Assembly (NCBI GenBank): GCA_029879605.1
Contig: JAOUQA010000035.1
Coordinates: forward strand, 1-10,723
Length of the DNA stretch: 10,723 nt
Direction: 5' to 3'
Origin: Gammaproteobacteria bacterium
GTDB taxonomy: Bacteria > Pseudomonadota > Gammaproteobacteria > SZUA-229
Under the pieces are notes generated by a model. The model had not been told where the DNA came from, made no database searches, and was given only the letters and a program-made list of their open reading frames with translations. Of the stretch, positions 1 to 7,362 are shown one piece after another. The first letter of the stretch is position 1. Every line of letters begins with the position of its first letter. A program made the translations under genes and the position numbers.

Positions 1-461
1 CATGGCTACAGTTTATTGCGGATATTTTGCAGCAGGGGGCGGTTTATTTAATTGATTATGGTTATCCGCAGGCTGAGTATTACCTGTCTGAAAGACATAT
101 GGGAACCCTGATGTGTTATTACCAGCACAGGGCTCATGAAGATGCTTTGTGGTATCCGGGCCTGCAGGATATGACGGCATTTGTAGACTTCACCTCGGTG
201 GCTGAAGCAGCTGTTACAGCCGGGTTTGAAGTAGCTGGCTTTACTTCGCAGGCTAATTTTTTACTGGATACAGGACTGGCAACAATTGCAGAACAGAGTA
301 TGCAACAGGATATGCAGCAGCAGTTAAATATTGCCCAGCAAATAAAAACACTGAGTCTGCCATCAGAAATGGGTGAGCGTTTTAAAGTGCTGGGCCTGAA
401 AAAAAATATAGATCTTAAACTGCCCGGTTTTGAAATCAGGAATTACCTGGCTAGCTTATAA
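1..461 (+). CDS. MidA-family SAM-dependent methyltransferase, C-terminal part (5' end outside the window)
   Basis: Open from the first in-frame codon at position 3 to TAA at 459-461, giving about 152 residues with no start in view. The protein resembles the C-terminal half of the MidA/NDUFAF7 class I methyltransferases (COG1565, DUF185). The sequence shows the strand-and-turn YLIDYGYP, then RHMGTL, then YYQHRAHED and the block PGLQDMTAFVDF, which matches the family's PG-x-D-(I/L/M)-TA-x-VDF signature. The mitochondrial member methylates an arginine of a complex I subunit; the bacterial substrate is not settled, so I give no narrower role. The SAM-binding glycine motif would lie upstream, outside the window. 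The next gene, uppP, is on the same strand after 98 bp, so co-transcription is possible but not shown. Family assignment is fairly sure, substrate unknown. Confidence 0.85.
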   Translation, partial: WLQFIADILQQGAVYLIDYGYPQAEYYLSERHMGTLMCYYQHRAHEDALWYPGLQDMTAFVDFTSVAEAAVTAGFEVAGFTSQANFLLDTGLATIAEQSMQQDMQQQLNIAQQIKTLSLPSEMGERFKVLGLKKNIDLKLPGFEIRNYLASL

Positions 462-506
462 ATCAGGTAATCGGTATTTAATGCATAATTATGTGTGTTG
501 TTAAGC

Positions 507-535
507 TTGCACCTGCCGGACTGCTCTATTACAGT
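507..535 (+). promoter_or_regulatory. Weak candidate sigma-70 promoter for uppP
   Basis: In the 98-bp gap before uppP, TTGCAC (507-512) and TACAGT (530-535) are separated by 17 bp. The match to consensus is only 3/6 and 4/6. Position and spacing are reasonable, but a read-through transcript from the upstream gene is equally possible. Confidence 0.2.
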
Positions 536-559
536 CAGGAAAAATAACCAGGAAAATTC

Positions 560-1357
560 ATGGATTTTATTCAAATAATAGTGCTTGCCATTGTGCAGGG
601 ATTAACTGAGTTTTTGCCGGTCTCCAGTTCGGCGCATTTAATCCTGGTGCCAGTGCTAACCGGCTGGAAAGACCAGGGACTGGCATTTGATGTTGCTGTG
701 CATGTCGGAACCCTGTCGGCGGTGGTGCTCTATTTTCGTAAAGAAATAATACAAATGATCCGGTCCTGGTTTAGATCAGTGACAGGCAAAGGTTTTGATA
801 ATGATGCAAAACTGGCCTGGGCGGTATTGTTTGGCACTATTCCTGTCGGTTTGTCGGGATTGTTATTCAAGGATTTTATTGCCGAGCATTTACGCGAGCC
901 GGTGGTCATTGCCAGTTCGACACTGGTGTTTGGTTTGCTATTGTGGCTTGCTGATGCAAAAGGGCGTCGTGTTCGTGATGAATATGCGATTAACTGGAAA
1001 GATGTGCTGGTAATTGGCTGTGCACAGGCGCTGGCGTTAATTCCTGGTACCTCTCGTTCAGGTGCAACTATGACGGCGGCTTTGCTGATGGGCTTGAGTC
1101 GCCAGGCTGCGGCACGGTTTTCATTTTTATTATCCATTCCGGTGATCGTACTGGCCGGTGGCCTGGAAACTAAAGATTATCTTGAACATGCCAGTATTAC
1201 CGATATGCAGCCATTAATGCTGGGTGCTTTATTGTCCGGTGTGAGTGCCTATTTCTGTATTCATTATTTTCTAAAACTGCTGGAACGTATCGGCATGATG
1301 CCTTTTGTGATTTATCGAATCGTCCTGGCCTTATTTTTATATGTGATGTTTGCCTGA
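560..1357 (+). CDS. uppP: Undecaprenyl-diphosphate phosphatase UppP (BacA family)
   Basis: A 265-residue polytopic inner-membrane enzyme that dephosphorylates undecaprenyl diphosphate to undecaprenyl phosphate. It thereby recycles the lipid carrier for peptidoglycan and other surface polysaccharides; extra copies of the family give bacitracin resistance. Both family signatures are present. The first is the (E/Q)-x3-E block as Q13-GLT-E17 followed by FLPVSSSAH, with the conserved histidine at 26. The second is PGTSRSG at 162-168, with the catalytic arginine at 166. E. coli has glutamate where this protein has Q13, but glutamine is an accepted variant in the family. Length is normal. The ATG has a good Shine-Dalgarno (AGGA at 550-553, six bases before the start). 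The stop codon TGA at 1355-1357 shares its A with an ATG, so translation is probably coupled to vanZ. Confidence 0.96.
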   Translation: MDFIQIIVLAIVQGLTEFLPVSSSAHLILVPVLTGWKDQGLAFDVAVHVGTLSAVVLYFRKEIIQMIRSWFRSVTGKGFDNDAKLAWAVLFGTIPVGLSGLLFKDFIAEHLREPVVIASSTLVFGLLLWLADAKGRRVRDEYAINWKDVLVIGCAQALALIPGTSRSGATMTAALLMGLSRQAAARFSFLLSIPVIVLAGGLETKDYLEHASITDMQPLMLGALLSGVSAYFCIHYFLKLLERIGMMPFVIYRIVLALFLYVMFA

Positions 1358-1373
1358 TGCCTGATGCCTGATA
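1353..1373 (+). repeat. Three tandem 7-bp units (CCTGATG, last one CCTGATA) across the uppP/vanZ junction
   Basis: CCTGATG at 1353-1359, CCTGATG at 1360-1366 and CCTGATA at 1367-1373. The units contain the uppP stop codon and two out-of-phase ATGs. The first ATG (1357) overlaps the uppP stop and opens a four-codon frame, M-P-D-A, ending at TGA 1369-1371. The second (1364) is the vanZ start. Removing one unit would restore a plain TGATG stop/start overlap, so a 7-bp slippage duplication is the likely origin (inference). Confidence 0.8.
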
Positions 1374-1765
1374 AGAACCCTGATTTACGATTTAAAATTT
1401 TCTGGTTGTTGATTGGTTTTGGTCTGATTGCTTTTGTAGTGGTTCAGAGCCTGACGCCAAGCCCTGTTGATATTGGTGTGCATTTCTGGGACAAGTCATT
1501 ACATACGGTAGGTTACTTTGGATTAATGGGCTGGTTTATGCAGATTTATCATACCCGACAGGCAAAAGTTTTCTGGACTGTTTTTTTTGTAATGATGGGT
1601 GTGGGTCTGGAGTTTTTGCAGGATCTTGGTGGTGTACGTCATTATGAAGTCAATGACATGATTGCCAATTGCCTGGGAGTGTTAATCGCCCTGATTTTAT
1701 CATTTACCCTGTTTGCAAAAATACTGGTGTATTTTGACAGGATGATTGCCAGCAAATTTAGTTAG
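1364..1765 (+). CDS. VanZ-family membrane protein
   Basis: A 133-residue small membrane protein with about four predicted helices (roughly residues 10-30, 45-62, 68-88 and 100-123). The VanZ-family pattern is visible: D43-K44 and H47 in the segment DKSLHTVGYF, then GLEFLQ with E83, R92, and D98 with N102 in NDMIAN. VanZ proteins are named after a teicoplanin-resistance accessory gene; the biochemical role of most members is unknown. Placement straight behind uppP suggests an envelope role, but that is only context. No convincing Shine-Dalgarno precedes 1364, which fits translation by re-initiation from uppP or from the mini-frame at 1357-1371. The 3' end overlaps the convergent cca gene by 8 bp. 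Family assignment is good, function open. Confidence 0.88.
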   Translation: MPDKNPDLRFKIFWLLIGFGLIAFVVVQSLTPSPVDIGVHFWDKSLHTVGYFGLMGWFMQIYHTRQAKVFWTVFFVMMGVGLEFLQDLGGVRHYEVNDMIANCLGVLIALILSFTLFAKILVYFDRMIASKFS

Positions 1766-2981
1766 GCTGTTTTAGATCTGAAAGTGCCTGAATGCGAGCC
1801 TTGCGTATCGCATTTGCCATTTCAGGGCCAGGTAGATTCTGCTGGGTGATGTCGCTTAAATCCAGGTTAGCAATAATTTTTTGTGCTTTTCTAAAATGAT
1901 CTACCTGTGATAATTCACAGTTTTCATAACCAGTCCGTCCACGTATATCTGCAATACAGGCAATCAGGAATTCTTCGAAACGCTGTGGCTTGCGAATTGC
2001 ATCCAGTCTTTCCAGGGCATTCAGTAAAGTTTCTGTCTTGAGTTCGAATGCGCGATGAATATGTAAATGCATATCTGAAGTGATGACAGCCAGGTCTCGA
2101 TAATCATTGGGTGCCCGTAGTCGCTGACAGACTTTTTTTATTACAGGTATACCCAGTTGTTCATGGCGATGGTGGCTGGGCCATTTGTCTTCAGGTGTTT
2201 TGCCTTTGCCAAGATCATGGCATAAGGCGGCAAAGCGTACTTTGGGGTCATCGCTTAACAGGCAGGCCTGTTGTAAAACCATCATGGTATGGATGCCGGT
2301 ATCGATTTCCGGATGATATTTTTCCGGTTGTGGTATACCAAATAAAATATCCAGTTCCGGGAAAATGCATTTTAGTGCATCACACTGTCTTAAGGTTTCA
2401 AAAAACACCTGGGGATCTTTTTCACCCAGTGCTTTATGCATTTCCTGCCATACCCGTTCTGAAACCAGGGCATCGACTTCATGATTATTTACCATCGATT
2501 GCATAAGCTGCATGGTTTCATCGGCGATAGTAAAACCCAGGTGATGATAACGGGCAGCAAAGCGTGCAACACGCAGTATACGCACGGGGTCTTCATTAAA
2601 TGCATCGGAGACATGGCGCAGAATTTTATTTTCGAGATCCTTTTGGCCATGGTAAGGGTCTATGATGTTGCCGTCTTTATCTTGTGCCATGGCATTGATC
2701 GTCAGGTCGCGTCTTAGTAAATCATCTTCCAGGCTTACATCAGGGGAGGCGAAAATATCAAAACCCTTGTAGCCGGGCGCTGTTTTGCGTTCAGTTCTGG
2801 CAAGAGCGTATTCTTCTTTTGTATCCGGATGTAAAAAGACAGGGAAGTCCTTGCCAACCGGGTTAAAGTTCTGCTGTAACATTTGTTCCGGCGTGGCGCC
2901 CACCACAACCCAGTCTTTTTCCTGGAATGGAAAATTCAATAACTGATCACGAACAGCGCCGCCAACGAGGTAGATTTGCAT
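1758..2981 (-). CDS. cca: CCA-adding enzyme (tRNA nucleotidyltransferase) with HD domain
   Basis: A 407-residue cytoplasmic enzyme that adds or repairs the 3'-terminal CCA of tRNAs without a template. The sequence parallels E. coli Cca over its length. It opens YLVGGAVRD (residues 4-12), followed by the metal-binding pair E21-x-D23 in EKDWVVVG. Then come RRDLTINAM (90-98), EDPVRILRVARFAARY (130-145, tRNA/nucleotide template region) and an HD phosphohydrolase domain with LCHDLGKG (H255, D256). The HD domain carries 2',3'-cyclic phosphodiesterase and phosphatase activity in the E. coli enzyme, so this is the long multifunctional form. E. coli has Asp at 21; Glu here is a conservative change. 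The start is fixed by alignment at MQIYLVGG. No Shine-Dalgarno precedes it; instead a TATACT box ends six bases before the ATG, suggesting a leaderless or very short-leader mRNA. The gene ends inside the convergent vanZ gene. Confidence 0.97.
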   Translation of the reverse strand: MQIYLVGGAVRDQLLNFPFQEKDWVVVGATPEQMLQQNFNPVGKDFPVFLHPDTKEEYALARTERKTAPGYKGFDIFASPDVSLEDDLLRRDLTINAMAQDKDGNIIDPYHGQKDLENKILRHVSDAFNEDPVRILRVARFAARYHHLGFTIADETMQLMQSMVNNHEVDALVSERVWQEMHKALGEKDPQVFFETLRQCDALKCIFPELDILFGIPQPEKYHPEIDTGIHTMMVLQQACLLSDDPKVRFAALCHDLGKGKTPEDKWPSHHRHEQLGIPVIKKVCQRLRAPNDYRDLAVITSDMHLHIHRAFELKTETLLNALERLDAIRKPQRFEEFLIACIADIRGRTGYENCELSQVDHFRKAQKIIANLDLSDITQQNLPGPEMANAIRKARIQALSDLKQPN

Positions 2982-2987
2982 AAAGGG

Positions 2988-2993
2988 AGTATA
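2988..2993 (-). promoter_or_regulatory. Candidate -10 box for cca, possible leaderless transcript
   Basis: The minus strand reads TATACT (5/6 to consensus), ending six bases before the cca ATG at 2981, so transcription would begin at or next to the start codon. The -35 region is poor: only a T-rich stretch shared with the terminator of the upstream aminotransferase. The absence of any purine-rich ribosome site supports the reading but does not prove it. Confidence 0.35.
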
Positions 2994-3010
2994 CGATCTA
3001 CAGAGCAGAA

Positions 3011-3080
3011 AGAAAAAGGCCTGATCCAGATAGATAGAGATTTAAGTACAAAGAATCTCTATCTTAACCAGGATCTGGAT
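3011..3080 (-). terminator. Bipartite hairpin with T-tract, terminator of the aminotransferase gene
   Basis: On the minus strand, directly after the aminotransferase stop, an 11-bp perfect stem (3054-3064 with 3032-3042, loop of 11) is stacked on an outer 8-bp stem (3073-3080 with 3024-3031) across an asymmetric 8-base bulge (3065-3072). It is followed by AGGCCTTTTT. The inner stem is AT-rich. The T-tract follows about five bases after the outer stem, slightly later than ideal. It separates the aminotransferase from cca. Confidence 0.65.
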
Positions 3081-3081
3081 T

Positions 3082-4254
3082 TTATTGGGAAAGTTGTTTC
3101 TGTGCAGCTGCGAGGGCTGTACCTGATGTGATTGAATCACCCAGTACGGCTTCCAGTGTACTCAGGCATAGCAGTATGTTTTCGGCACGGCTACTGTGAC
3201 CCATGAGGCCTATGCGCCATACTTTTCCTGCCAGGTCGCCAAGGCCGGCACCAATTTCAAGATTGAACTCATTAAGTAGCTTGCCTCGAACTTCGGCATC
3301 ATCAACGCCGTCTGGAATGGTGATAGCGTTTAACTGGGGTAAGCGATGAGCCTCGTCCACGACAAAGTTAATGCCCATGGCTTCGAGACCGGCTCTTAGT
3401 GCCAGATGATTATCCATATGTCTTTGCCAGGCATTTTCAAGTCCTTCGTTCTGTAGCATGACCAGTGATTCATGGAAGGCATACAGGGCATTAACCGGTG
3501 CAGTATGATGGTAGGCTCTTTTTGTATTGCCGCCCCAGTAGCCCATTACCAGGTTCAGATCCATAAACCAGCTTTGTACTTTCTGGCTACGGTTTTTGAT
3601 AACTTCAATAGCACGGTCATTGAAACTGACGGGTGATATACCCGGTGTACATGACAGGCACTTCTGGGTGCCGGAATAAATAGCATCAATACCCCAGTCA
3701 TCAACTCGTAATTCAGAGCCACCGAGAGAAGTGACCGCATCCACGATTGTTAAGCAGTCATATTTATGAGCCAGTTGACAAAGTGTTTGAGCATCAGATT
3801 GTGCACCGGTCGATGTTTCAGCGTGGACAAAAGCAACAACCTTTGCATCGGGATGGGCCTTGAGGGCCTCTTCAACTTTATTGGGATCAACCGGTTTGCC
3901 CCAGTCATCTTGAACCATAACAGGCGTGGCGCCAATGCGTTCTACATTTTCTTTCATTCGACCACCGAAAACACCATTTTGGCAGACTATGACCTTGTCA
4001 CCTGCTTCAACCAGGTTAACAAAACATGTTTCCATGCCAGCTGAACCAGGAGCTGATACCGGGATGGTTAATTCATTCTTTGTCTGGAAAGCATACTGCA
4101 GCATGGTTTTAACATCATCCATCATAGCGACGAACTGTGGATCCAGGTGGCCAATGGTTGGGCGGGATAAAGCCTCAAGAATGCGTGGGTGTACATCCGA
4201 TGGGCCAGGTCCCATAAGTGTTCTAACAGGTGGGTTGAAAGATGAAACTGTCAT
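3082..4254 (-). CDS. Class V alanine/serine-glyoxylate aminotransferase (PLP-dependent)
   Basis: A 390-residue cytoplasmic aminotransferase that moves an amino group from alanine or serine to glyoxylate, giving glycine. Family features are the N-terminal MGPGPSDVHPRI, the PLP-phosphate region SAPGSAGMET (about 67-76), H144-A-E-T-S-T-G, the cofactor-ring aspartate in VDAVTSLGG (D172), and the Schiff-base lysine K198 in YSGTQKCLSCTPGISP. This places it with AGXT-like class V enzymes; sequence alone does not separate alanine from serine as the preferred donor. I start at 4254 because AAGGA lies eight bases upstream and the fold begins there. An in-frame ATG at 4293 would add 13 unsupported residues without a ribosome site. 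It lies 66 bp after the hybrid kinase on the same strand and is followed by a hairpin terminator, so it may be the end of a transcript. No serine-cycle or photorespiratory partner is nearby. Confidence 0.92.
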   Translation of the reverse strand: MTVSSFNPPVRTLMGPGPSDVHPRILEALSRPTIGHLDPQFVAMMDDVKTMLQYAFQTKNELTIPVSAPGSAGMETCFVNLVEAGDKVIVCQNGVFGGRMKENVERIGATPVMVQDDWGKPVDPNKVEEALKAHPDAKVVAFVHAETSTGAQSDAQTLCQLAHKYDCLTIVDAVTSLGGSELRVDDWGIDAIYSGTQKCLSCTPGISPVSFNDRAIEVIKNRSQKVQSWFMDLNLVMGYWGGNTKRAYHHTAPVNALYAFHESLVMLQNEGLENAWQRHMDNHLALRAGLEAMGINFVVDEAHRLPQLNAITIPDGVDDAEVRGKLLNEFNLEIGAGLGDLAGKVWRIGLMGHSSRAENILLCLSTLEAVLGDSITSGTALAAAQKQLSQ

Positions 4255-4320
4255 TAATAATTCCTTGGTTGTAACGCTGGCAGATAATGCCATGAACGAA
4301 ATATGAAATACCCTGAGAAT

Positions 4321-6327
4321 TTATCTGGATTTAATGTAAGTTTCCAGTGTTTCATGTAATTGTTGTTCTGATACGGGTTTACTGAGAAATGCATCCATAC
4401 CCGCTGCAACACAGGCTTCCCTGTCTTCTGAAGTAGCTTTAGCCGTTAAAGCGATAATGGGTAAGTGGCGACTGGAAGGTTCCAGTTTGCGCCATTGTTC
4501 GGTAGCCTCGATGCCATTCATATTAGGCATATTGATATCCATAAACACCAGGTCATAATGATGTTTGTGCATGGCATAAAGTGCAGTATTGCCATCAGTT
4601 GCGATATCGACCTCATGACCCAGGTCAGTCAAATGGCTGTATATGACACTGGCATTGATTTCACTGTCTTCCGCAAGCAATAATCGATAAGATTGCTGTT
4701 GCTGTGTTTGTAAGGAAGGGGTTTGTTCTGGTTTGTTAAGCAGGTGTTTTAATGTATGTTCAAGTACTTCCCGGGCGACGGGTTTAATCATGGTTGCCTG
4801 GATGTCATGCAATATGCCTTGTTCAGTAAATGCAATTTTATTAATGTAAGTCGTGTAGATAACAGGTGTCTGACAGTTAGCATCTCTGCGTATTCTGAAA
4901 ATAAGTTCCTGGGTGTTATCAATTTTGAGTGAATCTGCCAGGATGATTGCATCAAAGGATTTATTTTTTTGCTGACTCCATATTAAATGGGCAATTAAAT
5001 TATCATGACCCTCTGCAATAAATGTTTCTATTTCTGACTGCTGGCAATACCGGTTTAGAATGTCTCGGCTGATTATGTCAGAGTCATAAATTAATACGCG
5101 CTTATTGTTGAGTAAGTTGACAGGTTTATGTGGTGCCTCATGAGCTGGTTGCCAGTTAAAACATAATTGTATTACTGGGTTAGACTGGTTATCAGAATTG
5201 ATAGTCAGGTCGCCATTCATTAGCCGTGTTAATTGTGATCCTATACGCAAGGCCAGGGTGTCTTCTGAATCTGAGCTGAGTTCCATAGACAGGGGCTTAA
5301 GTATATTATTTTGTGAGAAATGTATATCGATACAGGCAATGATGTCACCATCTGATGTTTGTCCAATGACATAGCTATTAATATAAACGCCATTCTGATA
5401 ATTATTATCTATGGCATAACGTACCAGGTTAGAAATAATTTGTCTTAATCTTTGCGCATCACCCATGACATAGTAGGGAAAATCATCGCTAATGTAATAG
5501 TTGAATTCATGATGTTTTTCATGTGCTAGTGGAGCAAGATTATGCATTAGACTATTAATTAGAGTTCTGGGTTGAAGTTCTTTCTGACCAATATAAATAT
5601 TCCCTTTTTCAATTTTTGAAATATCAACTACATCTTCGATAATTTCCTGTAATGAATTGCTAGACTGGCTTAGGGCTTGAATATATTGTTTTTGCTGGTC
5701 ATTGAGCTGCGTTTTATTCAATAGATCAATCATGCCTACGATGCCACCAATCGGTTTACGAATTTGATGAGTAATATTTGACAGAAATTCAGTTTTTGCT
5801 TTGCTTGCTGCATTTGCCTCTTCAACGGCGTCCTGTAATTTTTTTTGTAAGCTGAAAAGATAAATTGGAAGTGCGATAATAAGTAATAAGAAAGCAATGG
5901 TGTCCAGGGTGAGTAAATTCCAGGCGTCTTCTGTGAGTATTAGCAGGTTATAACCAATGAATGTCAGGATAACAGAAGCGATGAGAAACTGGCGGCCATA
6001 ACGTGAGCTATAGCCTATGTATATCCATAGATAGATAAGGACATAAACACTGTTTATTCCACCGGTTAAGTATGCTGATACAGTAGTGCTTGTGATATCA
6101 AATACTAAACAGCTATAGCGACGTGATAATGATTCGGGTAGAAAAAAAATACTGCCAAGGACAAAGAAAGTAAATGAGAAAAAAACCAGGGTGAACTGAT
6201 TCAGTGTTTCAGGTGTGACATCAAAGTAATTGCTTTTAATGCCGGTAGAGATGTAGAGGTAAGTTAGTATGCCTATGGTTAGCCTGATATATGATTGAAT
6301 TAGCTCCGCATTATTTGCCCTGATCAT
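4321..6327 (-). CDS. Membrane hybrid sensor kinase with two receivers; catalytic core looks degenerate
   Basis: 668 residues. About six hydrophobic segments (near 12-30, 44-64, 72-88, 93-105, 113-132, 139-161) form an input domain; YLWIYIGYSSRYGRQFL (99-115) resembles the LW-x-GxxxRYG region of RpfC-type sensors. A helical linker leads to HisKA with H187 in FLSNITHQIRKP. The usual HExx(T/N) is HQIRK: the acidic residue and the phosphatase Thr/Asn are both missing. The ATPase region keeps RLRQIISNLVRYA, but the metal-binding Asn is Y304, and neither the DxGxG nor the GTGLGL box is recognisable. Receiver 1 (about 408-528) is divergent with K515 kept; D465 does not align cleanly as phosphoacceptor. 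Receiver 2 (about 547-666) is canonical: E553, D554, D597, T628, K650. There is no Hpt or DNA-binding domain. The gene starts 68 bp after the NDUFA9-like gene. Architecture is sure; signal and kinase activity are unknown. Confidence 0.9.
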   Translation of the reverse strand: MIRANNAELIQSYIRLTIGILTYLYISTGIKSNYFDVTPETLNQFTLVFFSFTFFVLGSIFFLPESLSRRYSCLVFDITSTTVSAYLTGGINSVYVLIYLWIYIGYSSRYGRQFLIASVILTFIGYNLLILTEDAWNLLTLDTIAFLLLIIALPIYLFSLQKKLQDAVEEANAASKAKTEFLSNITHQIRKPIGGIVGMIDLLNKTQLNDQQKQYIQALSQSSNSLQEIIEDVVDISKIEKGNIYIGQKELQPRTLINSLMHNLAPLAHEKHHEFNYYISDDFPYYVMGDAQRLRQIISNLVRYAIDNNYQNGVYINSYVIGQTSDGDIIACIDIHFSQNNILKPLSMELSSDSEDTLALRIGSQLTRLMNGDLTINSDNQSNPVIQLCFNWQPAHEAPHKPVNLLNNKRVLIYDSDIISRDILNRYCQQSEIETFIAEGHDNLIAHLIWSQQKNKSFDAIILADSLKIDNTQELIFRIRRDANCQTPVIYTTYINKIAFTEQGILHDIQATMIKPVAREVLEHTLKHLLNKPEQTPSLQTQQQQSYRLLLAEDSEINASVIYSHLTDLGHEVDIATDGNTALYAMHKHHYDLVFMDINMPNMNGIEATEQWRKLEPSSRHLPIIALTAKATSEDREACVAAGMDAFLSKPVSEQQLHETLETYIKSR

Positions 6328-6395
6328 AATGTAATTCCAGATTTGACAGTTATATATTTTGGTTCATATGTGGGTATAGCAGATGTTAAAACTAA

Positions 6396-7340
6396 TTATT
6401 CATGGTGTTGTTTTCGAAGATAGTCTACTTTGGCAGTAGAACAGTTATTGCCAAGATAAGATGGCACAATAGTTTCCAGTGCTGTTGGTTGTGAGTGGTT
6501 TGATGGACAGACGCTGTCAACTTTTAGTGAATTGTAGTTATCAAGTGAAAATGGTTTATTAGGGAACCATTCAAAAACTATTGCCTGAAGATGGGATAGA
6601 AAGTCTGGTAAGCCAATAATGTGGCGCTTAAGTTGCAGTAATTGGCCAGTATATTCTACCAGTTGTTTGAGCGTGTATTCTTCAGGGCCGCATAAATCAT
6701 ATTTTTGTCCATATGTTGATTTATCAGTCAGTGCATCAACAAAACATTTTGCTACATCACCGACATAAACCGGCGCAAACCGAGTATTGGGGCAGGCGAG
6801 AGGAAAAGCAAGAGGTGTTAATTTTAATAATTTAGCAAAGCGGTTAAGAAAATGATCTTCAGGTCCAAAAATAACGGAGGGTCTAAAACTGGTAACGTGT
6901 ATTTTTCCGGCAAATGCATGTAGATGGTTTTCGCCTTCTCCTTTGCTGCGTAAATAGTCGCTAGGACTTGTTCCTGCATCAGCATTCAGTGCGCTCATAT
7001 GTAGCAGTCGTCTTACGCGTGTTTGTTGACAGGCATTAAGTATTTTTCGTGGCAGCTCTAGATGTATGGCTCTGAATCCTTCAGATTTGGGTTTGCGCTC
7101 ATTAAGTATTCCGACCAGGTTAATTACGGCATCAATATTGTTAAAATATTTTTCCAGTCCTGTTTGCAGGTTGATGTCAGTTTCTATAATCTGAATACCA
7201 GGTAGTACAAGCAGGTGTTTACATCGCTCTTTATTGCGAGTCAGTATTGTTACTTTATATCCATTAGAACATAAGCGACTGGCAATATATGTGCCGACAA
7301 AGCCGCTGCCACCCAGAATACATATTGTTTTTATTTGCAT
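6396..7340 (-). CDS. NDUFA9-like atypical SDR, NAD(P)-binding epimerase/dehydratase family
   Basis: 314 residues with an N-terminal Rossmann fold: ILGGSGFVG carries G10-xx-G13-xx-G16, and D55 follows in the ETDI segment. Downstream are VINLVGIL, HMSALNA (S116) and Y129-LRS-K133 in the position of the SDR YxxxK. FRPSVIFGPEDHFLNRF and the FAPVYVGDVA block are typical of the bacterial proteins called complex I NDUFA9 subunit family. The mitochondrial relative is a structural, NADPH-binding complex I subunit; bacterial relatives are usually encoded away from nuo operons, as here, and their substrate is not established. I take ATG 7340 as the start because the fold begins five residues later. An in-frame TTG at 7379 would add 13 residues and run through a TATAAT box. 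The ribosome site is weak. Probably the first gene of the minus-strand group with the hybrid kinase. Confidence 0.88.
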   Translation of the reverse strand: MQIKTICILGGSGFVGTYIASRLCSNGYKVTILTRNKERCKHLLVLPGIQIIETDINLQTGLEKYFNNIDAVINLVGILNERKPKSEGFRAIHLELPRKILNACQQTRVRRLLHMSALNADAGTSPSDYLRSKGEGENHLHAFAGKIHVTSFRPSVIFGPEDHFLNRFAKLLKLTPLAFPLACPNTRFAPVYVGDVAKCFVDALTDKSTYGQKYDLCGPEEYTLKQLVEYTGQLLQLKRHIIGLPDFLSHLQAIVFEWFPNKPFSLDNYNSLKVDSVCPSNHSQPTALETIVPSYLGNNCSTAKVDYLRKQHHE

Positions 7341-7362
7341 ATTATTATGAACTCTGTTGATT

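Noticed and set aside
730..1137. Long open frame on the minus strand opposite uppP, and similar frames opposite cca, the aminotransferase and moaA
   Set aside because: The compositions are low-complexity or implausible and no recognisable motifs are present. The opposite strand in each case encodes a clearly conserved protein.
4278..4292. TGGCA/TGCCA hairpin upstream of the aminotransferase start as a regulatory element
   Set aside because: The stem is five base pairs, which is expected by chance, and there is no supporting context.
4255..4293. 13-residue N-terminal extension of the aminotransferase from ATG 4293
   Set aside because: No ribosome site precedes 4293, while AAGGA is well placed before ATG 4254, and family proteins begin close to the MGPGP motif.
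6343..6371. Perfect TTGACA on the plus strand with CATATG/TATGTG downstream, as an antisense promoter into the NDUFA9-like gene
   Set aside because: The -10 candidates match at only three positions, the region is AT-rich, and nothing on the plus strand needs this promoter.
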